Shown: positions 42,818-53,158 of the stretch, in pieces
Layout: each line of letters starts with the position of its first letter
Numbering within the stretch: position 1 is the first letter of the stretch
NCBI RefSeq assembly: GCF_020733635.1
Contig: NZ_JAJFZL010000001.1
Span: 5,084,001-5,148,000, forward strand
Length of the DNA: 64,000 nt
From: Nocardia spumae
GTDB taxonomy: Bacteria > Actinomycetota > Actinomycetes > Mycobacteriales > Mycobacteriaceae
Direction: 5' to 3'
Translations under genes and position numbers: made by a program
Notes under the pieces: model-generated
Told to the model about the DNA's origin: nothing
Databases searched by the model: none
The model's input: the letters and a program-made list of their open reading frames with translations, nothing else

Positions 42818-43357
42818 CTACAGCTTGGCGAGCACCTTGTGGACCGTGAGCCAGGTGCGCGTGGTGATGTCCTTGCCGTACACCGACTCGAGCCAGGACA
42901 TGTGATTGGGCGTGCTGGAGGCGGTGTTGTCGATGACCGCCAGCACCGCCGCGGCGGTCCGGTCGTAGCCGACGATCCGCACCGCCGGTTCCAAGGTGCC
43001 GGGCAATTCCGGCGGGGCCGCACCCTTCCGGTCCTTGAGGAAGGTCGCGGTGAGATAGGTGCCGCGCGCATGGGTGAGCCCGGGGAACGGATCCGAGTCG
43101 ACCAGCGCCCGCAACTCTTCCCGGCTGCGGATGATGGTGCCGCCGGCGATGCCCAGTTCCGACCGCAAGGCGTCCTGGATGCGCGATTCCATTGCCGCCG
43201 TATCCGTTTCGGTGCTGCCGAAGACGATATTCCCACTGGCCAGCACCGAGCCGACCGCCTCGAAACCCAGACCTTCGAAGACCGCGCGCAGCTTCTCGTT
43301 GCGCATATTGGGGTTACTGGGCATGATCCCCCGCAACCACGCCGCATACCGGTTCAT
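42818..43357 (-). CDS. DUF1697 domain-containing protein
   Basis: 179 residues from the ATG at 43357; an in-frame start at 43381 is weaker. DUF1697 hallmarks: YAAWLRGIMPSNPNMRNEKLRAVFEGLGFEAVGSVLASGNIVF (about 3-46), a segment with FPGLTHARGTYLTATFLKD, and the C-terminal TRTWLTVHKVLAKL. Function of the family is unknown. It stands alone, with a strong hairpin of the upstream acyltransferase ending just before its start region. Confidence 0.92.
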   Translation of the reverse strand: MNRYAAWLRGIMPSNPNMRNEKLRAVFEGLGFEAVGSVLASGNIVFGSTETDTAAMESRIQDALRSELGIAGGTIIRSREELRALVDSDPFPGLTHARGTYLTATFLKDRKGAAPPELPGTLEPAVRIVGYDRTAAAVLAVIDNTASSTPNHMSWLESVYGKDITTRTWLTVHKVLAKL

Positions 43358-43384
43358 GGCAGGAACGTTACCCGGCGGCACCGA

Positions 43385-43420
43385 CGGTATCGCGTCGAAC
43401 GGTCGTTCGACGCGATACCG
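43385..43420 (-). terminator. hairpin terminator after the hexapeptide acyltransferase
   Basis: Perfect 16-bp stem (43385-43400 with 43405-43420) around the loop GGTC, 3 nt past the acyltransferase stop. One of the longest perfect stems in the window. Confidence 0.85.
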
Positions 43421-43423
43421 CTC

Positions 43424-44179
43424 TCAGTCCGCCGATCCGGCACCGACGCCGGCCTTCTTACGTTCGATATCGGCCAGGGCGGCCGCATGCCGGGCCCGCT
43501 CGTCGGCGGCCTCGTCCCACGCCTTCTTGCGGTTCTTGACCACCCGGGCCGGAGCGCCGACCGCGATGCTGTAGTCCGGGATATCGCCCTTGACCACGGC
43601 GTGCGCACCGAGCACACAACCGCGGCCCACCGTCGTCTCGCGCAGGACGGTCACCTTCGCCGCGATCCAGGTGTCGGGGCCGATCCGGACCGGGCTCTTG
43701 ACGATGCCCTGATCCTTGATCGGCATGTTCACATCGTCCATGCGGTGGTCGAAGTCGCAGATGTAGCACCAGTCGGCCACCAGGGTCGACTCCCCGATCT
43801 CGATATCGAGATAGGTGTTGACCACGTTGTCCTTGCCGAAGACGACCTTGTCGCCGATGCGCAGCGAACCCTCGTGACAGCGCAGGGCATTGCCGTCACC
43901 GATGTGCACCCATTTGCCGATCTCCATGCGGCCGAGCTCGGGAGTGGCGTGGATCTCCACCCGGCGGCCCAGAAAGACCATGCCGCGCAACACGATATGA
44001 GGATTGGCCATCCGGAACTTGAACAGCCGGTAGTACCGCACCAGGTACCACGGGGTGTAGGCCCGGTTGGCGAGCACCCAGCGCAGCGACGCCACGGTCA
44101 GGAAACGCGCCTGCTCCGGATCCCGGCGGCGCGAACCCCGCCAACGCGAACGCAACGGTGCGCCCCACATGCTCGTCAC
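43424..44179 (-). CDS. left-handed beta-helix acyltransferase (Rv3034c-like)
   Basis: 251 residues from a GTG at 44179 with GGGAG; ATG 44170 is an alternative. Hexapeptide repeats occupy about residues 75-205 (IGKWVHIGDG, LRIGDKVVFGKDN, VRIGPDTWIAAKVTVL, VGRGCVLGAHAVVKGDIPDYSIAVGAPARVV around 185-213). A charged helical tail follows. This O-acyl/acetyltransferase fold modifies sugars or amino acids. Position between the rearranged block and the PQQ-like lipoprotein matches M. tuberculosis Rv3034c next to Rv3035. Divergent from that gene. Confidence 0.88.
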   Translation of the reverse strand: MTSMWGAPLRSRWRGSRRRDPEQARFLTVASLRWVLANRAYTPWYLVRYYRLFKFRMANPHIVLRGMVFLGRRVEIHATPELGRMEIGKWVHIGDGNALRCHEGSLRIGDKVVFGKDNVVNTYLDIEIGESTLVADWCYICDFDHRMDDVNMPIKDQGIVKSPVRIGPDTWIAAKVTVLRETTVGRGCVLGAHAVVKGDIPDYSIAVGAPARVVKNRKKAWDEAADERARHAAALADIERKKAGVGAGSAD

Positions 44180-44411
44180 GGGTCTGCTCCCTTTCCTCCG
44201 GCGTCGGTTACCACAGCGGATGCCCGATCGAGGTACCAGGGTACTTTCGGATCGCAGGCCTCGGATTCCGCCCCGGAAGTTCCGGGCGCGGACGCCGGGC
44301 GCACCCGCCCCGGCCCGCTCCGGCGCCCGTCATTCTCACCCAGCACGCTGCGGCGGCGATGGATGTTCTAGTCTCGTGCAGGCCCGTGACGAACAGATGG
44401 GAGTCCAGCAG

Positions 44412-45821
44412 GTGCGAAGCGGCAGCCGGCGACCGGAGCGCAGCGAGCACGACCGCGCCGGACACCACCCGACAGCATTGCGACACTCGGCAATTCGGAA
44501 GTCCGCACCGCTGCGAACCCTCGCGGCACTCGGCGCGCTCGGCATGCTGGCGCTCACCGGGTGCGGCAGCACCACCATCGACGATATCGCCGTCGGCCCG
44601 GACAAGGGCTGGCAGTCGGCGTTCCGCGACGCCCGCAACAGCGGCGCGAGCCCGATCGAAGGGTCCCGCCACCTGACTCTGAGCTGGTCGCGCCCCATCG
44701 GCGGACCACTGGCCGCCGCCACCACGATCGGCCCGGACGGCCAGATGTTCGTCACCACCCGCACCGAAACCGACTGTGTGGGCAAACCGGGTACCACCGG
44801 GACGATCTTCTCCTTCCAAATGCCGACCGGACGCAAACGCTTCTGCAACGCGCTCGGACCGGACGCCATCGCCGCGGCATCGGCGGTCGACGGCCTGAGC
44901 AATGTCTACGTCGGCGACGACGGCGCGGTGTTCTCGTTCAACGCACTGGGGCAGCCGCGCTGGCGCACACCCGTTGCCGGGGTTCCGGTCTCGGTGCAGT
45001 TCACCGCCGAGAGCACCGTGCTGTCGGTATCGCAGTCCGGTCAGGTCGACATCCTGAACCGCCAGACCGGCGACCGTGAGGTCTCGACCTATCAGGTGCT
45101 GGGCGATCCGGACTTCCTCGCACATCCCGATGTGGCGCGCCCGCCCGACGGACAGGGCATCGGCGACTGCGCGGTCGGCGGGCCACAATGTCCGGTGGCG
45201 AATGTCTCGGCGCTCGACCGGGATTCGGGCCGGTTCTATCTGACCGCGTGGCGGCCGGGCGCACCGGCGGCGTCGCTGGTGGCGCTGCACTACGCCGACA
45301 AGAAGGTCACCCAGGACTGGAGCGTGGACATCCTCGCCGACGGCAGTGCCACCAGTCCGGCGCTGTCGGCCGACGGCAAGACGCTGTACGTCGGTGACAA
45401 CAGTGGCCGGCTGCTCGCCGTCGATACCGCCGACGGCCACACCGAGTGGACCCAGCAGCTCGGCTTCACCCCGCGCGGTGGGATCTCGGTGCACGACAAG
45501 TTGCTGATCCCCAGCGGCGACGACGGCCACCTGATGGCGCTGCGCGACAACGGCAACGGTGTCGACATCGCCTGGGAACGCAAGGATCTCACGCTGCGCG
45601 GGCGTCCGGTGCAGACCGGTGGCGACACCGGCTACGTGGTGGTGCCGATGGGCGATGCGCTCAATCTGCTGACCTTCGAGACCACGACCGGCAAGACGGT
45701 CGCCTCGGCACCGCTGCCGGGCGCGCAGGGCTCGACGGTGGCCACCGCGATCGGCCCCGAAGGCGAGGTCGTGGTCGCGGCCCGCATCGGCGAACTGTTC
45801 GCGTTCACCCCGGATCGGTAG
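44412..45821 (+). CDS. PQQ-like beta-propeller lipoprotein (Rv3035-like)
   Basis: 469 residues from the GTG at 44412, which has GGGAG 8 nt upstream; ATG 44397 is possible. A lipobox LALTGC puts the lipidated residue at Cys51 after an unusually long basic n-region. The mature part is a WD/PQQ-type beta-propeller with repeated blades such as NVYVGDDGAVFSFNALG, LYVGDNSGRLLAVD and HLMALRDNG. It is exported and anchored outside the membrane. No enzyme motif is seen. Corresponds to Rv3035 by order. It ends one base before the convergent methyltransferase stop. Confidence 0.88.
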   Translation: MRSGSRRPERSEHDRAGHHPTALRHSAIRKSAPLRTLAALGALGMLALTGCGSTTIDDIAVGPDKGWQSAFRDARNSGASPIEGSRHLTLSWSRPIGGPLAAATTIGPDGQMFVTTRTETDCVGKPGTTGTIFSFQMPTGRKRFCNALGPDAIAAASAVDGLSNVYVGDDGAVFSFNALGQPRWRTPVAGVPVSVQFTAESTVLSVSQSGQVDILNRQTGDREVSTYQVLGDPDFLAHPDVARPPDGQGIGDCAVGGPQCPVANVSALDRDSGRFYLTAWRPGAPAASLVALHYADKKVTQDWSVDILADGSATSPALSADGKTLYVGDNSGRLLAVDTADGHTEWTQQLGFTPRGGISVHDKLLIPSGDDGHLMALRDNGNGVDIAWERKDLTLRGRPVQTGGDTGYVVVPMGDALNLLTFETTTGKTVASAPLPGAQGSTVATAIGPEGEVVVAARIGELFAFTPDR

Positions 45822-45822
45822 T

Positions 45823-47064
45823 TCAGCGCACCGGCGGAGTCTCGCAGACGAACGCCGTTGCGGTACGACCGATCCGCGTGAGCACCACGGTATGCGCGAC
45901 GCCGCCGCGGGGTTTGATCCGGCGCCGCAACGCGTCGGGGTCGACATCGACACCGCGGGTGAGGATTTCCAGCGGCCCGCAATCGCGCCGATGCAGTTCG
46001 GCGCGTAACGCCTTCTCCCGGTATTCGAACCGGTCGAGGACCCGGAAGCCGCGCACCCCCGGCGGCACACTGTCACCGGTCAGATAGGCGATCCGCGGGT
46101 CCAGCTGCCACAGGCCGTATTTCGCGGCGTAGTGGCGGACCAGGCCGGCCCGCACCACCGCCCCGTCCGGATCGACGATCCAGGCGCCCGGCGCCCGTTC
46201 GGGAATATCGTCGGTGTCGGCATCGGTGAGCGTCCAGCCCGCGCCGTCGCCGTGCAGGACCGTCGCCCGCCGACTGACACCGGATTCGGCGAGCCCACGT
46301 GACCACAGGCAAGCCTCGCGCACCGTACCGTCGAGGGACACCACCTCGACCTCACCGTCCCACGACAGTCCGGCATAATCGCCGGCGGCCCGAGCGGAGC
46401 GCGGCGGCGTCGCGGTGCTCGGTCCGCCACCGGCGAAGCGGTCGAAATCCAGCCCGGGAGCGCATTTCACGACCAGGTCGCGGCCCCGGTAGACCTCCAG
46501 GAGATCCGGCAGCGGTGGCTGCAGCTTGGCCGGATCGTGGGTGCGGCGGCCGTCGGCGCGGCGGGCCGGATCGGCGATCACCACCGTCTCGGTCGTGCAC
46601 GGCCACAACGCGTCCGCCCGCACCAGTGCGACATTCGGTGTGGCGGCCACGTTGTGCGCCGCCATCGCCAGGCGTACTCGGTCCAGGTCGCTGCCGATCA
46701 CCGCGGGACACACCTGTTGCAGGGCAACCAGTTCCGCACCGACCGAACAGGTGATGTCGTGGACCGCGCGACCGGCCAGCCGCCGGGCCCGATGCCGGGC
46801 CACGACACTCGGGGTCGCCTGCTGCAGCGCATCGTCGGTGAGCAGCCAATCGGCCGCGTCATCCAGTTTGGCCGCCGCCCGCCGGCTCAGCCGGACGGTC
46901 TCCACCAGCGCGGCCGTGTACTCGCCGTACTCGCGTCGTACGGCCTCGAGGTCGCCCAGCAGGCTGGCCGCGCTCAGCGGGCGCTCCCGCACCGCGGTCA
47001 GCGCGGCCTGTCCCGCACTACCGCGCAGATAATCGACATCCGCGCGGGTGAAGTGGTAGCCCAC
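45823..47064 (-). CDS. THUMP-like/class I SAM methyltransferase (Rv3037c-like)
   Basis: 413 residues from a GTG. The N-terminal part is helical (TRADVDYLRGSAG); the centre has a methyltransferase-like core, DITCSVGAELVALQQ then IGSDLDRVRLAMAAHN and VIADPARRADGRR. The C-terminal domain (about 310-400) is a THUMP-like region with RHYAAKYGLWQLDPRIAYLTG. Such proteins probably modify RNA, but the substrate is unknown. It follows the second methyltransferase by 16 nt on the same strand, the Rv3038c-Rv3037c order. Confidence 0.87.
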   Translation of the reverse strand: MGYHFTRADVDYLRGSAGQAALTAVRERPLSAASLLGDLEAVRREYGEYTAALVETVRLSRRAAAKLDDAADWLLTDDALQQATPSVVARHRARRLAGRAVHDITCSVGAELVALQQVCPAVIGSDLDRVRLAMAAHNVAATPNVALVRADALWPCTTETVVIADPARRADGRRTHDPAKLQPPLPDLLEVYRGRDLVVKCAPGLDFDRFAGGGPSTATPPRSARAAGDYAGLSWDGEVEVVSLDGTVREACLWSRGLAESGVSRRATVLHGDGAGWTLTDADTDDIPERAPGAWIVDPDGAVVRAGLVRHYAAKYGLWQLDPRIAYLTGDSVPPGVRGFRVLDRFEYREKALRAELHRRDCGPLEILTRGVDVDPDALRRRIKPRGGVAHTVVLTRIGRTATAFVCETPPVR

Positions 47065-47080
47065 TACCGGCGCTCGCCTG

Positions 47081-48058
47081 CTACTTTCCGGCGGCGCCCG
47101 GCTTCACGCCGGTGATCATGGCGTTGTAGAAGAACTGGCGCGGCACCACGTGGCGCAGCACCTTCTCGTCGAGCTTGCTCAGGCCCAGCCAGGCCCGGTA
47201 CTGCGCCATCCGGTAGCGCCAGGTGAGCTTCTCGTCCGGCACGGCGGCCTCGAAGGTGCGTACCGGCCAGCCCCACAGCGCGGCCGCGAATTCCTCGGTC
47301 TCGGCGTGGACCTGCACCGCGCCCGCGCGGCGGGCGATGTGCTCGAGGTCGGAGGGATCGAAGGTGTGCAGATCGACCACGGCTTCGAGCGCCGCGGCCC
47401 GCGAGGACTCGTCCAGCTCCGCCTGCGGTCGCCGCCACTGCGACAGGAAGGGCAGCTTGGTCACCTCGGTGGTCACCTTCCAGGTGATCTGCCCCAGCTT
47501 GCGGGCGTAGAGGTTGCCGATGGTGGTCGGCTCACCCGCGAAGACGAAACGGCCGCCCGGCTTGAGTACGCGCAGACATTCCTTCAGCGCCAATTCGACA
47601 TCCGGAATGTGGTGCAGCACAGCGTGACCCACGACCAGGTCGAAGGTGTCGTCGTCGTAGGGAATGGTCTCGGCGTCGGCGACGCGGCCGTCCACGTCCA
47701 AGCCCAGGTTCCGGCCGTTGCGGGTGGCGACCTTCACCATGCCGGGCGACAGATCGGTCACCGAGCCGGATTTCGCCACCCCGGCCTGCATCAGGTTCAA
47801 CAGGAAGAAGCCGGTGCCGCAGCCGAGTTCCAGAGCCCGCTCGTACGGCAGGGGCGCGTTCGGGGCAACGGCGTCGAAGCGGCCGCGCGCGTACTCGATG
47901 CAGCGCTCGTCGTAGGAGATGGACCATTTCTCGTCGTAGGTCTCGGCCTCCCAGTCGTGGTAGAGGACCTGCGCGAGCTTGTTGTCGGCGAGCGCGGCCT
48001 GGACCTCCGCCTCGGTGGCGTGCGGGTTCGGCGCGGGGTCGTCAGGACGTGCGGTCAT
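47081..48058 (-). CDS. class I SAM-dependent methyltransferase (Rv3038c-like)
   Basis: 325 residues. Motif I is LELGCGTGFFLLNL, followed by VTDLSPGMVKVA (acidic ribose-binding Asp), ETIPYDDDTFDLVVGHAVLHHIPD and RVLKPGGRFVFAGEP. The C-terminal half is long and includes an aromatic-rich WGWPVRTFEA and FFYNAMITGVKPG, resembling UbiE/lipid methyltransferase relatives. Substrate unknown. It is 16 nt upstream of the THUMP-like gene and 36 nt downstream of the enoyl-CoA hydratase-like gene, probably one operon. Confidence 0.88.
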   Translation of the reverse strand: MTARPDDPAPNPHATEAEVQAALADNKLAQVLYHDWEAETYDEKWSISYDERCIEYARGRFDAVAPNAPLPYERALELGCGTGFFLLNLMQAGVAKSGSVTDLSPGMVKVATRNGRNLGLDVDGRVADAETIPYDDDTFDLVVGHAVLHHIPDVELALKECLRVLKPGGRFVFAGEPTTIGNLYARKLGQITWKVTTEVTKLPFLSQWRRPQAELDESSRAAALEAVVDLHTFDPSDLEHIARRAGAVQVHAETEEFAAALWGWPVRTFEAAVPDEKLTWRYRMAQYRAWLGLSKLDEKVLRHVVPRQFFYNAMITGVKPGAAGK

Positions 48059-48094
48059 GGTGGAAAAGGGTATCGAGTGATCACCGGCCGCCGG

Positions 48095-48859
48095 TCAGCG
48101 CCCCACGAATTCCGCGGCGCCCGGGCCGGCCGCGAAATAGGAACGTGTTCCTATGCTGCGATCTTCGGTCCCGAACAGGTCCGACCACTCGGTGCGGGCC
48201 CGGTCGAGACCGTGCGGACCGGCCTCGAAAACCTGTTTGGCGGCGGCCAGCGCCCGCGCCGGTCCGGCGGTGAACTGCCGCGCCCACCGCAGCGCCGCGG
48301 CGAAGACATCGTCGGGCGGGACCACCTCGTCGGCCAGGCCGAGCGCGGCGGCCTCCTCGGCCTCGACGAATCGGCCGGTGTACACCAGATCCTTGGCCGG
48401 TCCGGGGCCGATGATCAGGCTCAGTCGCCGAATTCCCGCCACCGGGATCAGCCCCGCCCGGATCTGCGGCAAGCCCATCTTGACGTTGTCGCCGATCACG
48501 CGCCGGTCCGCGCCGAGGGCCAGTTCCAGGCCCGCGCCCACCGCGTAGCCGGTGATCGCGGCGACCGTGGGCTGCGGGATCCGCGCGAGGCATCCCAGCG
48601 CGCGCTGCAGATCACCGGCGATGGCATCGGCCTGCGCACGGGTCCAGCGGGACAGTTCGGCCAGCTCGTCACCGGCGCTGAAGATCCGCTCGTCGCCGTA
48701 GACGATCACCGCCCGGACGTCCGGGTCGGCGGCCAGCGCCCCGGCGGCCGACGCCAGTTCGGACGCCAATTGCAGATCGATCAGATTCAGCGGCGGACGG
48801 GCGAAGCGCAATACGGCGATACCCGCCTCGACACGATCCACGGTCACGAATTCGGCCAC
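48095..48859 (-). CDS. enoyl-CoA hydratase/isomerase family protein (EchA17-like)
   Basis: 254 residues from the GTG at 48859; a start at 48880 would add seven. Crotonase fold: FARPPLNLIDLQL, the oxyanion loop FSAGDELAEL and VGAGLELALGADRR. The first catalytic Glu (GLELA, equivalent to rat Glu144) is kept, but the second (rat Glu164, normally PE) is Gln in GLPQIRAG. This argues against standard hydratase activity and for an isomerase, thioesterase or altered function. Order corresponds to Rv3039c. Lies between a methyltransferase and a Nudix gene on the same strand. Confidence 0.9.
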   Translation of the reverse strand: MAEFVTVDRVEAGIAVLRFARPPLNLIDLQLASELASAAGALAADPDVRAVIVYGDERIFSAGDELAELSRWTRAQADAIAGDLQRALGCLARIPQPTVAAITGYAVGAGLELALGADRRVIGDNVKMGLPQIRAGLIPVAGIRRLSLIIGPGPAKDLVYTGRFVEAEEAAALGLADEVVPPDDVFAAALRWARQFTAGPARALAAAKQVFEAGPHGLDRARTEWSDLFGTEDRSIGTRSYFAAGPGAAEFVGR

Positions 48860-48886
48860 GGCGGCGAGCCTACTGTGCACCCGGAC

Positions 48887-49720
48887 TCAATCCCGCCGGG
48901 AGCCCTGCAGCCGGGACGCATCCGGCATATCGGCGAAATAGCGGGTGTTGTGCGGGAACTGCAGCATCGGCTGCCCGTCGACCGGTTCGAAGATCGGCAT
49001 GATCGGCGAGATCGCGCGCTCGGCCGCGAGAATCTCGGCGGTGGAACCGTATTCGGCGAGCGTGGTCAACTGCGTCCAGGTCGGCGGCAGCAGCACATCG
49101 TCACCGGCCCGCCAGCGGTCCAGGGCTTGCGCCGGAGTGCGCCAGGCGACCTCGTGCGCCTCGGAGGTCGCGCCATCGGCCCGCTGGCCCTGCGGCAGCA
49201 CCGCGGCGAAGAAGTAGGTGTCGTAGCGTCGCGGTTCCACCACCGGCGTGATCCAGTTGTCCCACGGCCGCAGCAGATCCGCGCGCAGCACCAGCTTCTC
49301 CTTCGCCAGGAACTCGCCGAGCGACAGCTCGCGCCGCTCCAGGCCCTCCCGGGCACTGCGGTAGGCGGCGGTATCCGATACCACCGAATCGGCGGTGGGC
49401 CCGGCCAGCAGGACCCCGCACTCCTCGAAGGTCTCCCGCACCGCCGCGCAGACCAGCGCCTGCGCGCGGGCCCGATCGACGCCGAAACGCTGCCCCCACC
49501 AGGTCGGGTCCGGCCCCGCCCAGGCGATTTCGGCGGCGGCGTCGGAGGAGTCGACGCCTCCCCCCGGAAAGACGGTCATCCCGGCGGCGAAGGCCATCGC
49601 CTTGACCCGCCGTTGCAGGAACACCTCGGGCCCGGATGCGCCGTCACGCACGAGCAGAACGGTGGAGGCGTCCTTCGGCGGCACGGGCTCGATATCGGCG
49701 TCCGCAACGATTTCACTCAC
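48887..49720 (-). CDS. Nudix hydrolase (Rv3040c-like)
   Basis: 277 residues from a GTG. The Nudix box is present in extended form: FPGGGVDSSDAA followed, after an insertion of about 30 residues, by AAVRETFEECGVLL with the Mg-binding RExxEExG. The insertion inside the box and the long C-terminal domain resemble the CoA-pyrophosphatase/NUDT19-like group. The proximity of echA suggests a role with acyl-CoA, which is inference. It is 27 nt upstream of the enoyl-CoA hydratase-like gene. Confidence 0.88.
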   Translation of the reverse strand: MSEIVADADIEPVPPKDASTVLLVRDGASGPEVFLQRRVKAMAFAAGMTVFPGGGVDSSDAAAEIAWAGPDPTWWGQRFGVDRARAQALVCAAVRETFEECGVLLAGPTADSVVSDTAAYRSAREGLERRELSLGEFLAKEKLVLRADLLRPWDNWITPVVEPRRYDTYFFAAVLPQGQRADGATSEAHEVAWRTPAQALDRWRAGDDVLLPPTWTQLTTLAEYGSTAEILAAERAISPIMPIFEPVDGQPMLQFPHNTRYFADMPDASRLQGSRRD

Positions 49721-49793
49721 ATCCGCACCCTAACGCTCACTTGGTAACCACCGATAAGAGGCGTCCGCGAAGGCCGCGCCGCCGCTCGCCGGC

Positions 49794-50681
49794 TCAGGCG
49801 CGATGCCGGCCGAACCGCTGGGAGCGGCGCGCGAAATACCGCCCGTCGATCCGGTCCAACGCGATCGACTGCCGGAACGCCTCACTGAGGTTGTCGGCGG
49901 TCAGCACATCCGACAGCAGGCCCTGCGCGATCACATCGCCCTCGTTGAGCAGCAGCGCATGGGTGAATCCGGGCGGAATCTCCTCCACGTGATGGGTGAC
50001 CAGCACGGTCGCCGGAGCGTCGGGGTCGGCGGCCAGATCGCCCAACTGCTCGACCAGTTCCTCACGCCCGCCCAGATCCAGGCCCGCGGCCGGTTCGTCG
50101 AGCAGCAGCAGCTCGGGATCGGTCATCAGCGCCCGCGCGATCAGCACCCGCTTGCGCTCCCCTTCCGACAGTGTGCCGTAGGAGCGGTCGGAAAGATGTT
50201 CCGCGCCCAGACTTTCCAGAATGTCGACGGCGCGATCGGTGTCGACCTCGTCGTAGCGTTCGCGCCAACGGCCCATCACGGCGTATCCGGCCGACACCAC
50301 CAGATCCGACACCTTCTCGTCGGTCGGAATCCGGCTCGCCACCGCCGCGGACGACAGGCCGATCCGCGGGCGCAGCTCACTGATATCGGTCTTGCCGAGC
50401 ACTTCGCCCAGCAACGTGGCCGAACCCGAGGTCGGATACAGCTCCGCGGCGGCCATGCGCAGCAGCGACGTCTTACCGGCGCCATTGGGACCGAGGACGA
50501 CCCAGCGTTCGTCGAGCTCCACCTGCCAGGTGATGGGACCTACCAGTGTGTGGCCCGAACGCCGGACGGTCACCTTGTCGAAGTCGATGAGCAGATCGGG
50601 ATCCGGTTGCGGCACGAGCTCCATCTTTGCCGACGCGCGCGATCGGTTGCCAACTTGGTCGGTGTGCACGCTATCTGTCAT
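49794..50681 (-). CDS. ABC transporter ATP-binding protein (Rv3041c-like)
   Basis: 295 residues; an ATG at 50624 would remove the first 19, which are weakly conserved. Walker A is GPNGAGKTS, the signature LSEGERKR, Walker B LLLLDEPAAGLD, and the H-loop LVTHHVEEIPPGF. The signature is LSEGE rather than LSGGQ, as in the YlmA/molybdate-like soluble ATPases. No permease is adjacent, so it is an orphan; it may couple to a distant permease or work outside transport. Order matches Rv3041c, upstream of the Nudix gene. Confidence 0.9.
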   Translation of the reverse strand: MTDSVHTDQVGNRSRASAKMELVPQPDPDLLIDFDKVTVRRSGHTLVGPITWQVELDERWVVLGPNGAGKTSLLRMAAAELYPTSGSATLLGEVLGKTDISELRPRIGLSSAAVASRIPTDEKVSDLVVSAGYAVMGRWRERYDEVDTDRAVDILESLGAEHLSDRSYGTLSEGERKRVLIARALMTDPELLLLDEPAAGLDLGGREELVEQLGDLAADPDAPATVLVTHHVEEIPPGFTHALLLNEGDVIAQGLLSDVLTADNLSEAFRQSIALDRIDGRYFARRSQRFGRHRA

Positions 50682-50797
50682 AGTCGGCTGCCCGCGCGAT
50701 CACGATCCGAATCAGCCATTGCCACAGTGAGATTCCGCACGTTTCGGCTGAATCCGCAGACCGACACGCCGACAGCCGTGGCACCGGGACCTGCCGA

Positions 50798-51664
50798 TCA
50801 CCCGTGCGGCGCGACAGCGATCACCGTCATCGATCCCGGTGCGACTTCGGTGAATCCGGCGTCGCGCACCGCGGCCACGGTCGATGCGCCGTCCCCCCGG
50901 GACACGAGCGCGCACAGCCGGGCCCACTGTGCGGGGTCGGCGTCGCGCACCGCGCACCGGAATCCGCGCCCGGCCCAGATGAACGCCTCCTCGACCGTGA
51001 GCGCGCCGGCCAGCAACATGCTCGCGTGGCCGACCTGTGCCGCGGCCTTCCCGACCGTCATACCCAATGCCGAATTCACCCACAGGACCGGTGATTGCGG
51101 ATCCGGCGGTCCGGGCTCGTCGTGTTCGAGATCGGTGCCGCCGATCTGGAGTTTGCGGATACGCGGATCGATCGCGCCGACCGGGCCGGGCACCAGGGCC
51201 CGCGCCTGAGCGCCGTCGAGCTCGATCGTGACGCCGTCCACCGCACCGGAGGCGACCCACTGCGCTCCGCGGGCCCGCCTCGCCACCTTGCGGATCCGCG
51301 AGCGCTTCCACGCCAGGTAGCGGTCCTCCCATTCCCCACCCGGACCGACGCGCGGATCCAGGCAGAGGGCGACGGCCGCCGCGGCCGCCGCCTCCAGCAC
51401 CGCACTGCGCGAGGGCGGGTCCGCCTTCGGAATGTGCAGCACCATCTGCATCGCCTGCACCTGGGCCGGATCGTCCGGATCGCCGCCGCCACCGTAACCG
51501 AGCGCCAATTCCGCATGGCGCGCGCGGAAACCGGCGTCGAGCCGCAGGGGCGGCGGACCGTCCGCGGCGCCCGAGACCTGGGACGGTTCGCTCGACGGAT
51601 CCACGCTCATCGGACTATCGGGATCACCGGTCATATCCGGTGCGCCGACCTCACGCTGGGTCAT
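50798..51664 (-). CDS. peptidyl-tRNA hydrolase II-like protein
   Basis: 288 residues. The C-terminal ~110 residues (LWVNSALGMTVGKAAAQVGHASMLL to TVIAVAPHG) look like the Pth2/Bit1 fold with the KAAAQVGHA helix that in archaeal Pth2 contains the active-site Lys and His neighbours. The N-terminal 170 residues carry an actinobacterium-specific extension (LRLDAGFRARHAELALGYG). The ATG is two bases past the serB stop, so the two are translated together. Pth2 releases peptides from peptidyl-tRNA. Its link to serine synthesis is unexplained. Confidence 0.78.
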   Translation of the reverse strand: MTQREVGAPDMTGDPDSPMSVDPSSEPSQVSGAADGPPPLRLDAGFRARHAELALGYGGGGDPDDPAQVQAMQMVLHIPKADPPSRSAVLEAAAAAAVALCLDPRVGPGGEWEDRYLAWKRSRIRKVARRARGAQWVASGAVDGVTIELDGAQARALVPGPVGAIDPRIRKLQIGGTDLEHDEPGPPDPQSPVLWVNSALGMTVGKAAAQVGHASMLLAGALTVEEAFIWAGRGFRCAVRDADPAQWARLCALVSRGDGASTVAAVRDAGFTEVAPGSMTVIAVAPHG

Positions 51665-51666
51665 CG

Positions 51667-52986
<1,320 letters not shown>

Positions 52987-53108
52987 TCACAGCTCCACAC
53001 ACACCGGTGATCGGCGTCAGCCGGCGGCCAGGGGACATTCTCTCAGGTCGAATCCCGCGCCCCGCGAGCGCGCCGCCTCCGGCCGGGACACCACCCCGAA
53101 ACGCCGAA

Positions 53109-53140
53109 CGCGGCGGCCGTCGCACTGGACGGCCGCCGCG
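53109..53140 (-). terminator. hairpin terminator after ctaD
   Basis: Perfect 13-bp stem (53109-53121 with 53128-53140) around GCACTG, 18 nt past the ctaD stop and before the serB promoter region. Confidence 0.85.
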
Positions 53141-53158
53141 CCTGGACTGCTGTAGCTA

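Noticed and set aside
47150..49747. 865-codon open frame on the plus strand
   Set aside because: Antisense to the methyltransferase, enoyl-CoA hydratase-like and Nudix genes; no domain pattern.
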